Virus record (IMG/VR): IMGVR_UViG_3300042879_006196
Span: 186,001-250,000 of that record
Length of the DNA stretch: 64,000 nucleotides
Reading direction: 5' to 3' (one strand)
From: a virus
Position numbers and translations under genes: made by a program. The notes below the pieces were generated by a model. That model was not told where the DNA came from. It ran no database searches and was given only the letters and a program-made list of their open reading frames with translations. Below, piece after piece: positions 8,850 through 20,500 of this stretch. Numbering within the stretch: the first letter of the stretch is position 1; each line of letters starts with the position of its first letter.

Positions 8850-10695
8850 TTTCATTTATCCAAAAAAAAATAATGTTTTTAAAGCCTCGCAATATTCAAC
8901 CCAATCAGTGTTTAATGATTTGCCGAAGTATTCAATATCCGTATATGATGATGCAAATTTCATTTACAAAAGACAATCACAAAATGGAAATCAAATCCTT
9001 TCTAACATAATCTCAGATGATTTATTCCCTGATGATTCTAATCAAGAATCAAAAACAAGATACTTAACAGGCAGAGGCACAAATTCTAAAATATTTTATC
9101 TTAAAGTGCTTGTAAATAAACCTGTGCCACAAGACACTCCTGGAAACTATTCAACTATTTTTTATTTAGCTAAAACACAAATATTTGGCGCGGTTTCTAC
9201 AGTATATTATTCATTAAGATGTATTGAAAAGAATCAAAACTACACTGCTTACACATCAGTGATAACAATTAAAAAATCAGATTTTATTTCTCAATTTGAT
9301 GGAAAAATATTTCTTAATCTTGTTGGTGATTATGATGTTTCTGTAAAATTTCCAATTGATTTACAAATTAATAATTCAGCTTCTACTTCAATAAGCCAAA
9401 TAAGTAGTGCAACACCTCAAACTTTAAGCTCCACTACAAATAATTCAGCATATTTTCAGACATACCCAGTGAGCTTTTCTTACTACGAATATTCTGATAG
9501 TCAAGATTTTAATTTTACTTACACAAACTTAGTGCTTACAAATAGTTTATTTTCCACTGCTAACACAATAATTAATTCAAATGTAAGCACAGGTATCTCA
9601 CTTAGGTTTACTTTTTCAGGCGTATATAATATTTCTGACTTTAGTTATTTTGGCTTGACCATTCAAAATACCGATCCATCTTATAATCCCAACGTTGACA
9701 CAATCTTCAAAATTGTTTTTAGAACAGTGGAAGACGAAGTGATAAGTGTAGAAGATTGCTCTATCTTGAATAATCTTAATTCTGGATATTACAATGTAGT
9801 GTTCAAACTCAAAAATATAGACACAAATCTTAATAATCTAAATTACATGCTGATACAAATAATAAGCACAAGAACATTAACACAAAACTACAGTATTACA
9901 TATATCAATTTTATGACAGCTATCACTGCTGGTGCTTTTTCTGTAAAATCGCTGCAAAACAATACACAAGAGGAAAATTTTACTAAAGATCCATTCGATA
10001 AAATACAATATATTGATAATTTAAAAAATCAAGAATTAATTAAAAGCACTGCTTTATTTACCACTGTCGAAAGCTTAATTGAAATAGGGGATGAAGTAGT
10101 TTATGAAATAACAACACAATCTGGAAAAATTTATTTACCAGAAAATGCTATGATATTTACTAGCAATGATTTTTTACCAGCATATTCTTTGGAGCAAGAC
10201 GTTTTAATTTTAGAAAATGATTCTTTCATGCCTATCACTTCAATAAAAATAATGCCTCCAAGAAAAGTGAAAATGATAGATATTTATGAGAATGCTGATT
10301 ATATTTTGAATGGATTTTATGTTAAGAACCCACTGTTTATAAAAAGTTTTCAAAGAATTTTTCTTGAAAGAATTGAAACTAGAAAACAAAATAAAAGTTT
10401 TTCAATAAATGATGAAAAATACTTTTTATTAGAATCAGAAGATTTTCAATATTTTTCAAATGAAATTGTTTTGAAAAAAGGCAATCATATAATTGAGTTT
10501 TCTCCTTCGACAATTTATGCATCGATTTTAATTAGTGGTAATTCTGAAATTGTTGTTCAATCAAAAATTAAACAAAAAGTAGTGGGACAAAATCAAAAAT
10601 TGCAATTAGATATAGATAATAAAAATTTTTTAATATATCTAAAAAGTAATAGCACAATAACTATACACAAACTAATATGTAAACATGAGAGTTAA
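8833..10695 (+). CDS. Fibre-module protein with decayed Hint-like region, 620 aa
   Basis: The frame opens on a run of GTG codons (8833, 8836, 8839, 8842) inside the Gly-run end of the upstream gene, overlapping it by up to 17 nt. No ATG occurs for hundreds of codons, so translation needs a GTG start or a frameshift from the upstream gene. The protein is beta-rich and looks like a tandem paralogue of the next protein. Residues about 414-501 (EIGDEVVYEITTQSGKIYLP through PPRKVKMIDIYENADYILNG) align by eye with the Hint domain of that protein but lack the leading Cys and the conserved His, so the domain looks catalytically dead. It ends with an 11-nt overlap into the next gene. Structural role inferred from context. 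Confidence 0.5.
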   Translation: MVVVVNFIYPKKNNVFKASQYSTQSVFNDLPKYSISVYDDANFIYKRQSQNGNQILSNIISDDLFPDDSNQESKTRYLTGRGTNSKIFYLKVLVNKPVPQDTPGNYSTIFYLAKTQIFGAVSTVYYSLRCIEKNQNYTAYTSVITIKKSDFISQFDGKIFLNLVGDYDVSVKFPIDLQINNSASTSISQISSATPQTLSSTTNNSAYFQTYPVSFSYYEYSDSQDFNFTYTNLVLTNSLFSTANTIINSNVSTGISLRFTFSGVYNISDFSYFGLTIQNTDPSYNPNVDTIFKIVFRTVEDEVISVEDCSILNNLNSGYYNVVFKLKNIDTNLNNLNYMLIQIISTRTLTQNYSITYINFMTAITAGAFSVKSLQNNTQEENFTKDPFDKIQYIDNLKNQELIKSTALFTTVESLIEIGDEVVYEITTQSGKIYLPENAMIFTSNDFLPAYSLEQDVLILENDSFMPITSIKIMPPRKVKMIDIYENADYILNGFYVKNPLFIKSFQRIFLERIETRKQNKSFSINDEKYFLLESEDFQYFSNEIVLKKGNHIIEFSPSTIYASILISGNSEIVVQSKIKQKVVGQNQKLQLDIDNKNFLIYLKSNSTITIHKLICKHES

Positions 10696-13600
10696 TTTTC
10701 AAGCAAACAAAAATGATGTCAATCTTCTGATTAATGATCAGATTGTGTGTTCGTTTGTTAATTCAAAAATTTTATCAGAAAATACCATTCAATCTGGTGA
10801 AATATCAATCACTTTTGATGTGTCTCAAAATATTATTAATTTCAATTTAGAAAGCAAAAATTTTGAAATTTTATCAATGAAATTTGATTCAATTAAACTT
10901 TTAAAATCAAACAGATACTATTGTGATTTTGGAAATTCTTTAATAGAAATAGATTGTGAAAAAGCTACTTTAATAGCCAATACAAATCTTGTGATAGGTT
11001 TTTCTGGATTTCATAAATTTTCTTACGAAGTAAAAGAGTCATTTTATACATCTAGCTACAGACAACTTTCAGCATCAAGCGATTTAGTTTACAGTAAAGA
11101 AGCCCCTAGTTTTTCAATTACATTTTATAGAGATTTTCAAAACAACAACTTTAGCACTTTGTTTGACTCTTATAAAGACATTCAAATATTGTCGCTTGCT
11201 AATGCAAACTCCACAGAACAACCAAATAGCGCAGTAATTTATGTCAAAATTATATCTTCGAAAATAGATACTTATCCTGCAGTTTCTTTTCCTTTAACAC
11301 CTCAACAGGCAAGCCCAGTTTACACTCTTGCTGTATATTCTGAATATTACACTAATAAAAATAATAAACGTGTTGTACCTATCTATAAACTTTATAACAC
11401 AAACGAAGGAAGTGTATATTTAGCTGAATTTACATTAGAAAATTCTAATTACATTAATTTATTTGATGGAACCAGGCAATTTTTTGTTGAAGTTACAAAG
11501 TTCATTTACAATGGTTATTTGAATGTGAAAACAGAAATTAACGGAGGAACTCAAACAACTTCACCACAATCTAGCATCACTTCTAGTTCATCTACATTAT
11601 CTAGTATTCCATCTCAAAATTGTTGTTTTCAGTTTTACACTGGCTCATTGCCATACTATACCGCAAACTGGAGCAATACAACCTACACTTATGATATAGG
11701 TCGTTTATTGTGTGATTTTTCAATTCCAGAAACAACCACTTATCAAAGCACAAGTTTTGCCACGTCTTCAAACACACTTTTCTATAATGGATCTAATTTT
11801 ATAGGCATCAATGCTAAATATGATTTTTCCAATTTTTCATATAAAAATTATGAATGGATTTCATTATTTTTTGTCTCTTTAGATGATTTAACTAACGCCA
11901 CTATTAATAAAAATCTTTACTATTTAGAGGTACTATATTATTATGTGGAAATAAATCAACCAGATAAATTTGTTTTTTGTATGGACGACGCAAATATAAT
12001 CAATTTTGGGTCAAACTATGGATTACAAGCTTTCTTTGATTTCAATAAATATCTCAGAAAAAATGCAGCTAGTCCAGTTACTTTAAAAACAATTGAAATA
12101 CAATTGCAAAAATCAACTAATGTATTTCCGAATGAGTTTAGGTTATATGATTTTAAGCTATTTACAATTTATTGTGGTGGTCTGCCTAAAAAATATGATA
12201 TTGCTGTTAATGCGTTTGATAAAAATAGCTTAGATGAATTAGAAGCTTTAATCACCAATAGTCCTGCAGATAACAATTTAAATTCTTCTGGGCTTACGCC
12301 TTTCACAAGAAATTTTAATAATGCAACTAATGCTTCATTTACGGCATCAAGCGGACTATGGAAAAACTTAACAGACGGAATTTCTAGAAATTACACATTT
12401 GAATATTGGGTACTCAACAATATTACAGATAACAAAATTTATCAAAACACTTACACAATTGGAGTAAATGCTGATTATATGCTAAGTGCATATTTTTCTT
12501 TGCAATCAGATTCTTCTAGTAGTTCATCTAGTAGCTCATGTGTAGTTTATGGAACAAAAATACACACATCAATAAATGAAACTATTAATGTTGAAAACTT
12601 GAAAGTTGGAGATTACGTATTAGGACTAAATGGTTCAAATAATTTTACAAAATATAAAATTACAAAAATTTCAGAATCTCACTCTGAGCAAATTTATAAA
12701 TTATCTTTTTCTAATAATACATTAGAGTGTTCTGAATCACATTGCGTATTTAGCCCATTAGATTCTGGTTTTAAACAATCGCTTGAACTTAACACAAACA
12801 AAATTTTAAAATGCATTGATAAAAATCATAAAATTGATACAATTGAAATTTTGCCACCTAAAAAAGTAGTGAAACTAGAATTACAAAACAATGGTTGTTA
12901 TTTTGCAAATGGTGTGTTATCTCATTCACAAGATAAACATCCAGATTTTGTTGCTTTTGCTAAAAATCAATATAGAGCGATGAGCAATACTTATGTTGAA
13001 TTTTTGAAATATGGAGATACAACCTGGATCCCACCAAGTGGAATTAATTATTTGAAAATTGAATGTATAGGTGCAGGAGGCTTTTCAAGTTCTACAGCTG
13101 GAGGCGATGGTGGAGACTACTCCATGATTGAGTTTAATAATATATTCCCTGAATTTCCTACATTTGCATCAATTACATTTACAATAGGAGAAAATCCTTA
13201 TGCAATTCCAACATCCTTTATAGCTACATGGGACATAGGTTCTGGTCTTAATCAGTTTTGGGTAGCAGCAAGTTCAGGAGGTGGTATTGGAGGAGATACT
13301 GGCTACTATGGAAGTCCGCCCAATTTAATGTCTTTAGCAAATGGCAAAAGACATTTTGGAGGAAAAGGGGCAACTTTAGATTCTGGCACAGGCTTAGGTG
13401 GGGGTGGCGCAGCTGGCAAAAATGGAAATGGTGAAAGCGGGGGAGATTCTGTTAACTTTAATACTTGGTGGGGTGGTGCTTCAGGGGGAGGAGCATCAAC
13501 TCAAACACAAAGACTTCCTGGAAATCCAGGTGTGGAATACACCGCAAATGCTGGAAAATATGCTGGAGAACAAGCAGGATCTGGTGGAGGCGGAGCAGGT

Positions 13601-14530
13601 CTAATTCAAGGATTATCTTATGGAGGACTTTATGGAGGGGGGCAAGGTAGTTATCCACCATCTGGAATTCCAACGCTAAGCTCATACGGGATCATAATCA
13701 TTACATATAGAATTGGAAGTGAATCTAGTAGCTCTTCATCAACTAAGTCTTCAACTAGCAGTTCAAGCACGTCTGGCTCTACAGGGTCTTCAACTTTTTC
13801 TACACCAAGTAGCTCATCTACAAGTGGCTCATCTACAAGTGGATCATCTACAAGCGGTTCATCTACAAGCGGTTCATCTACAAGCGGTTCATCCACAAGT
13901 AGTTCGCCTCCAAGTAGTTCTTCCAGCTCAAGCTCCGCAACCACGTCTAGTTCTAGTTCAAGTGAGACATCGGTTACATCCCCTAGCACACCTCCAAGCT
14001 CAACCACTAGTTCAGATACTGGATCTTCCACTACTTCAAGTGCAACCAGTAGCATAACAGATTCTGGTTCTGGTTCAATGCCGCCTCCATCTATTCTTGC
14101 ATTAAAATCTGAAAATCAAGTAATGTTTAGTGCTTCAAATAATTATCAAACGCTTTGGAAATATTTAATTTCAAGTGTTTGGAAAAAACCTTTACTTTTT
14201 TCAACCGCAAGCCTTGATTCATTTAATGGCTATGTGTTTGATAATGAATCAAAAATAATGTTCAAATTTATAATTGATATTGAAAGTTATACTGACATTA
14301 TAAACTTTGTTATTATATCTGAAAAAGACAACTTTAATATTGAAAATCAAAATTTCACAACAAAAGATACAATCTCAACAAACAACAAAAATGTAAAAAT
14401 TATATGTTGCCCAAAAAATCCAGAAATTATATTTACACTTCACTCAGAAGAGCCAAACACAATCTATGGTTTTTTTGCCTTGGATGATTCAGAATTAGAT
14501 TCATTCATACTAAATCTTCAAGGTAATTGA
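10685..14530 (+). CDS. Tail-fibre protein with internal Hint domain and glycine-rich adhesin-like region, 1281 aa
   Basis: Residues 1-610 are beta-rich and resemble the preceding 620 aa protein. A short poly-Ser run leads to a Hint domain at about 619-748: Cys619 starts CVVYGTKIHTS, followed by NLKVGDYVLGLNG, the block-B-like LECSESHCVF with His686, and the end NGCYFANGVLSHS. Residues about 765-1010 form a glycine-rich domain that opens TTWIPPSGINYLKIECIGAG, like the glycine-rich tip domains of phage adhesins. Residues about 1015-1135 are a Ser/Thr-rich linker with tandem TSGSS units, followed by a 145-residue C-terminal domain. Likely a receptor-binding fibre that may be autoprocessed at Cys619. 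The usual C-terminal Asn of inteins is Ser748 here, so complete splicing is doubtful. Confidence 0.65.
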   Translation: MRVNFQANKNDVNLLINDQIVCSFVNSKILSENTIQSGEISITFDVSQNIINFNLESKNFEILSMKFDSIKLLKSNRYYCDFGNSLIEIDCEKATLIANTNLVIGFSGFHKFSYEVKESFYTSSYRQLSASSDLVYSKEAPSFSITFYRDFQNNNFSTLFDSYKDIQILSLANANSTEQPNSAVIYVKIISSKIDTYPAVSFPLTPQQASPVYTLAVYSEYYTNKNNKRVVPIYKLYNTNEGSVYLAEFTLENSNYINLFDGTRQFFVEVTKFIYNGYLNVKTEINGGTQTTSPQSSITSSSSTLSSIPSQNCCFQFYTGSLPYYTANWSNTTYTYDIGRLLCDFSIPETTTYQSTSFATSSNTLFYNGSNFIGINAKYDFSNFSYKNYEWISLFFVSLDDLTNATINKNLYYLEVLYYYVEINQPDKFVFCMDDANIINFGSNYGLQAFFDFNKYLRKNAASPVTLKTIEIQLQKSTNVFPNEFRLYDFKLFTIYCGGLPKKYDIAVNAFDKNSLDELEALITNSPADNNLNSSGLTPFTRNFNNATNASFTASSGLWKNLTDGISRNYTFEYWVLNNITDNKIYQNTYTIGVNADYMLSAYFSLQSDSSSSSSSSSCVVYGTKIHTSINETINVENLKVGDYVLGLNGSNNFTKYKITKISESHSEQIYKLSFSNNTLECSESHCVFSPLDSGFKQSLELNTNKILKCIDKNHKIDTIEILPPKKVVKLELQNNGCYFANGVLSHSQDKHPDFVAFAKNQYRAMSNTYVEFLKYGDTTWIPPSGINYLKIECIGAGGFSSSTAGGDGGDYSMIEFNNIFPEFPTFASITFTIGENPYAIPTSFIATWDIGSGLNQFWVAASSGGGIGGDTGYYGSPPNLMSLANGKRHFGGKGATLDSGTGLGGGGAAGKNGNGESGGDSVNFNTWWGGASGGGASTQTQRLPGNPGVEYTANAGKYAGEQAGSGGGGAGLIQGLSYGGLYGGGQGSYPPSGIPTLSSYGIIIITYRIGSESSSSSSTKSSTSSSSTSGSTGSSTFSTPSSSSTSGSSTSGSSTSGSSTSGSSTSGSSTSSSPPSSSSSSSSATTSSSSSSETSVTSPSTPPSSTTSSDTGSSTTSSATSSITDSGSGSMPPPSILALKSENQVMFSASNNYQTLWKYLISSVWKKPLLFSTASLDSFNGYVFDNESKIMFKFIIDIESYTDIINFVIISEKDNFNIENQNFTTKDTISTNNKNVKIICCPKNPEIIFTLHSEEPNTIYGFFALDDSELDSFILNLQGN
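12539..12928 (+). other. Hint (intein/hedgehog-like) domain coding segment
   Basis: This segment encodes about 130 residues, the size of a Hint domain without a homing endonuclease. Visible family features are a leading Cys619 after poly-Ser, a TKIHT strand, an LKVGDYV motif, His686 in a block-B-like context and a final GVLSHS resembling the intein C-terminal block with Asn replaced by Ser. Such features allow N-S acyl shift and thioester cleavage in bacterial intein-like and hedgehog domains; whether it is active here cannot be seen. Confidence 0.6.
13820..13909 (+). repeat. 15-nt tandem repeats encoding TSGSS
   Basis: Six successive 15-nt units, the first reading ACAAGTGGCTCATCT, with later units differing at wobble positions and the last diverging. 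They encode a flexible Ser/Thr/Gly linker between the glycine-rich domain and the C-terminal domain of the fibre protein. Coding repeat, not a regulatory iteron. Confidence 0.75.
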
Positions 14531-14558
14531 TTGAGCAACTAGGAATATTTTTATATCA

Positions 14559-17500
14559 ATGTCGTGGAATTTGCAAATTGTCCCAAAAGGACTCCTATTA
14601 AGTAGATATATTAAAAACGTTATTTTGTTAAATCCAAATAATGTTAAAAATGTCGAGAACAATCCATTGATTCTTGATCAATATCAAACTTATAATGCGG
14701 CAAATAACACAGCAAATATTGTTTTTCAGCTCGCAGTTTATAACACAAATCCACAAAATCAAGCTAGTGAGCCGACAATCACTTCTATAAATTTCATTCA
14801 AATCTCTAACGATCCTTTGTTTAATGAAGTTTATTACTTAATTCCAGCTAAGTTTTCACAAGCCTATAATCTGCAAACTGATTATGAAGTAGACTTAAGC
14901 GCTTACTCATTTACACAAACTGCGTTGCCTGCTTCCCAATCAGTAACTTTCACTGAAAGCAGTGGCACAGGAAATATTTCGATTAAAAACTGGGCTCTTT
15001 CAGGCTCTTCTGGCGCTAAAAAAGTATACTTCAGCATAAATGCCAATTTAAGTGATGGCACAAATGCCACATATCCAGAGGGGCTTGATGTGTATGATGA
15101 AATCATTGTATGTTCAAGTTTTATTTCGTCCCCTGGAGTTCCACAAACTTTAGCTAAATCTAAACAAAATTATTCATCTTCTCCATTATATTTTGAAGCA
15201 GACGTGGCAAGCAATTCTGGAATTAATCAAATTGATGATTATGGAGTTGCATCTTATTTTTGGGATGGATTAATTCTCAAAACCACTGATAATGTTTATA
15301 GAAATAATTATTCACAAGAAAATATTCAATTGTTTAATTCTATTTCGCCAAAAGCATCAAATTTAAATCAAGAAAAACTTCCAGTGGTTTTTTCTACTAC
15401 TTTAACAACAACTAATTGGTCATCTTCTGCATATAAAAAATATATAACAGCAAATGCTTTTACTTTGACAGCTTCTGATAATGTTTATTTCTTTGAATGT
15501 TATGTTAACAATTACTCTAACACATTAAATTATGTTAGTGGGAAGAGTTTTTTTTATGAATTTAATGTTGTAAACAGCACAGGCTCCACTAAGTATTTGA
15601 GACAGCAATTGGTTTTTGATGAACAGTTTAACACATTGGTGATCTATATTTCAATTGATGATACAACATGGTCTAGTGATTCAAGCTATGTCCCTTCTGC
15701 ATTATATAAAACGATCACAATCACAAACCCAGATGTAATTGGTCAAATTACACAATCTGGAAGCTTCATTACATTTATTGAACTTTTAGATTCTGCAAAT
15801 AAAATCTTACAATCTAAAATCATATTCAAGCCTCAAAATTCCACTGATAGTTTTGTGGTATCAGAAACACTTTTCACTTCTAATACTTTTAATTTAGCAA
15901 ATGCCTACGGTGAATTCAGATTCTTTTTACAGAACTCAACATACACTACCGTTCTTGAATCAGTGCAATATGGATTATGCCAGGGGGCAATTTCGGCTGC
16001 AGTAATGCCTAATGATAAAATCATTACAGATTATAGTAGTAAAGTAGAAAATTCGATTTACAATTTCAATGACTCTGCAAAACTTAATACTTGGTTTACA
16101 ATTTCTAACTCTCCAGCCTCAGGTGTTGTTAATACGACAACATCTACTGTGCAGCTTTTTAATAATCAAGAAAATGATGGAATAAATAATTTATCTGCTA
16201 TTGAAATACAATCTTCAGTGCCAACTTTTTCAGTGGATTCCACGCTGATTTCTCGCTTTAGAGTTTCAAGTGCCAATTCTGCTGTATTAAAAACTGCTTA
16301 TTCGTTTGATAGCAATTTAAATTATGAAAATTTTGTTTTTAATGATTTACTCCAAACCTCTAGTGGAGTATATTTACCGCAAAACAACGCATTATATGAA
16401 TACACCACTTCTCTAAGCTGGACTGGATCAAGCAGATTTGATTTAAATGTTTTTAATGTTGGTCTTGGGCAAACTTGTTCAATTACCACAACAAAAACTA
16501 ACAACTTATTTTTCTATTCTCAATCAAACAATAGTGGAACATTAACACCACCAACAATCATTAAAACTGTATCAAATATTTCTAGTACAAATATTTTTAA
16601 TGCTTGGATTAGTACAAATGGCATTTCCACAGCTTTCATTGTTCAAAGTTCTTTATCTGTCAAAAATAAAGGGTTAGTTCCTATTACAATCACTTCATCG
16701 GCAGGATTAAGTACAATTTTACCTGGTCAACCTTTTGTAAATTCAATTTCTACTAATTCTTTGCAACCAACACAAATTATTGTATCTGCTCCTTCAAGTT
16801 CTATATCTAATAGTCTAAATTTCTTATACGATTTTGGCAAGATTGGGACAATCACTGATTTAAGTTTAAAAATTCAGATTGCAACACCACCTGAGTGTCC
16901 ATCTACTTTACCATCCTTCCAATACTCAGTGGAGGTTTCGGACGATTTTATCAATTGGACTTTTGTTTCATCACTCACTGCCACTGATACTTTTTATCCA
17001 TCAACAGGCGATTTGCTGTTGAGTTTTAGTGATATTGATCAAGAAAATGTTAGATATGCAAGAGTGAGATTGTATTATAATATTGCTGTAACTTTTGATC
17101 CAAGAACAATCTATAGATATTCAAGTTTGCAAGGGACAATCTCTTCCTCTTCTTCAATTACAAATACTGGAAAACTCATCTTTGGATTTACTGATACTAG
17201 TGCTAAAAATTCATCTTTAAATCAACTTTACAATCAGCCAACATATTTGAGAAAATATGTGACAAATTCAAGTGTTGTAAATGGAATAATTTTTGATTTC
17301 TCAGAATATTCAACAACAATCGGTGGACCAGTTTATTTAAGTTTACTCACTGAAACTGAAGAAAAAAGATTTTACACAATCGCTAACAATTTCTCATTAA
17401 GCACAGACTATACATTCTCATTTAGTGTGCAGAGGACAAATTCTGATAATGCTTTTCATTTGAAACCATTTTTTACTCTAAGTGGGGGAAATCTAAATGA

Positions 17501-20500
17501 ACTATCATTAAGTCTTGATGATATTCTCACAGAACCTTTAGATACACAATCTCTTACTTTTGGATTTTATCCATTTATATCTTTGATTGGTAATGGCAAC
17601 GCCACTGTATCTTACTCCGTGTTTAGAGGCACTTATAATCATGGGCTAAGTTACCAAAAAGATAAAACATATTTTTCATTGTTATCAAGTGAAAACCCTG
17701 ACTATACTTCTCAGTATGGAAAAAATGTTATTGCTCAAAATACATACGGAATTACCACTTCAGCATTTCCGCAGATAGACACATACTTTTCTAATAACTC
17801 TATAAAGCAATTTAAATACGAAAATGTTACTTTTACAGTTAAAGCAGCATCAACTAGTCCAGTAGGTCTGTATGGACAAACTTATATAGACGGCATATAT
17901 TTAGATTTTTGTGATTATGTTTTGGTTGCTGGTCAAGTTGATAAAACAACAAATGGTGTATATCAAGTTCAAAGCCAAAGATGGGTTAAACAATCTGCAT
18001 TGCCTTCAGGTAGTAATTTATCTGAGCCTACAGTGTTAGTAAGCCAGGGAAATATTTTTGAAAATACACTTTGGATGCTAGATAAAACCTCATCTGAATG
18101 GATTAGCAATGTGATTAGTTGCCCAGTCGTAATTGAGGACAATAATCTTCTTTTCACAGGAGTATCATCTTCTTATAAATATCCACAATATATTAAACTT
18201 GCATGTTCAGTAAATGGAATTGCCAGCCAAAGCACCAGCAACCAAGTACAGATAAAATTGGCGAATTCTCCCACAGAAATTATTCAGGAAACTGATCAGA
18301 TTACACAATGGGTTGGATTATTGCAAAATGGACAACTTTACAATATTCAAGAAAAAAGCAATTCTAATAACACTGTATTTATGAATTTTGGAATTTCAAG
18401 TTCTCAAATTTCAGGAATTACAACAAATAGTTTTCCAGCAGTTTACAATATTTTAACAAGTTATGCTGGTAATTTTGCACCAGCAATATCAAATAATTCA
18501 GATTTTGTTCTTCCAGCTTACGGTTCTGAATATAGAATTTTCAAAAATGCTAGTTTAATTTATCAGCTATTTTCAACCTATGATTCGGTGAGTTTGAGTT
18601 CTTTGTCCACTGCAGTTGTAAACTCTTCAGTGTATGCACTTAATTTTGCAAATCTTAAATCACCACAATCTGGTTATAGTACAGATATATTCATTGATAA
18701 TGTTGCACCAACTATAGGAATTGTTTCTGTTTTAAATGATCAAACAAAATCTGTAACTCTTGGTGTATCCACTGCATTAGACGCTGGGTCTGGTTTATAT
18801 ATAGCAAGAATTGTTCAAAGAAATCCATCCAATGAATTAATATATGGATCTTGGTTTGGTTTTAATACAAACAGTTTTTATGGCTTATCAACCTTTACTG
18901 CATATCCTTCATATGTATCGAATGTAAATGGAATTTCCACTGGAGAACCTCTTTCAGGTTATTATAGATATAGCTTGCAAGTGGCAGACTCTGTAGGAAA
19001 TGTAGCACAAACAAATCAAGTAGAAAGTTTTTATTATGAATCTGCTCTTGTTGACACACAAGGTCCAGGATGTTCTGTTCAGTTTGTCAACTCACAAACA
19101 TTTGAACCGATTTCAATTTCTTCATCTACAATCTTAACTGCTCAGATGTTTGCAACAGACACATTATCTCAGGTCAAAGCTTTTAGATATAGAATTCTAC
19201 CTGATGGAGAATTCGGCAATTGGATTGACTATAATGAATATGCTAACATTTATCTTCCTGAAAATATTTTAGACGGCACACTATCTGTCCAATTTCAGTT
19301 TAAAGATTTTGGCAATAATGTGTTGTATTCAAATTCTACAATCATAAATGATCAAGTTTATGTTTATTCATGGAACATTGTATCAAAACTTATAAACAAT
19401 ACTCTTTTCACTGTCACTGAAGTTACGAAATACAATAATAACTCAGTTCTTTTGATTGGTGCATCTAAGCAAAATGCTGCTACACTTTTTGTGTGGGACA
19501 ACAACAAACTGATTGAATTACAATATTCTGGCTTTACAGGATGTAAAGCTGTTACCGCATTGATAAAAGTGGGAACACAAGTTTTAATTGGAACTGACAA
19601 TGGTTCTATATTCACATACAGAAATGGTGTGGTGGCAGGTCCATTCGCTACTTTGAGTTGGGGCGATACACCTTTGCCAATTTCTAAATTTGAAATTCAC
19701 TCTTACCCAGAAGACAACACAAGTTTTGTTTACGCAACAACATTAAATATTCCAAGAATTTTTAGAACTCCAACTGATAGCTTGAGATCTACTTCTTGGG
19801 AAGTAATTCAACCACCATTTATTTCTCTGGAGAAAATTAATGTATTGAATTCGGGGCTTTGGTCAGGTACACAAATTTCATACACAATCTCATCAAGTTA
19901 TATACCAGCCACATTATCACCAAACTATAGTTATGGTATTTCAAGTGTTATTGTTGCCAGCTCTGGTTCTAATTTACCAAGTGCGCCTACAATTACTGTT
20001 GGTGGACCCATTACAAACCTTGGATTACAGCCAGTAATGCAAGGAAGTATTGGTCAAATTATTTTAATTGCAAGTGGTCAAGGGTATTCGTCTGGAGCCA
20101 CAGTAACAATTGCATCACCAGCAACAGGAGGATCATCAGTACAAGCCACTGGTGTTGCAGTAACAAATTCACTTGGTCAGATTGTGTCGATAGTTTTGAC
20201 TGCTGCAGGCTATGGATATACTGCACAGTACCCAGCTGTAACAATCACAGGAAATTCTGGAAATGGAAGCCAAGCTACCGCTACAGCAATAACACAATTT
20301 GATTCGATTTATTCTGTTACTGTCACTTCAACAGGTATTGCTACAACATCTAACATTACACTGACTACATCAGGTGGCGCGGTTTTAATTCCTACATTCT
20401 TGTATAGAGTGCCATCTATTACATTGACAAGCCCAGGCTTTGGTTATACATCAAGCCCAATTGTTTCAATTAATGGTTTAACAACCTTAGCAAGTTCAGT

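Noticed and set aside
13820-13909. Tandem repeats resembling a CRISPR or iteron array
   Set aside because: Units are 15 nt, contiguous, in frame and encode TSGSS; there are no spacers.
13651-14057. Long open frames on both strands over the Ser-rich repeat
   Set aside because: They follow from the low-complexity repeat of the fibre gene and have repetitive, non-protein-like composition.
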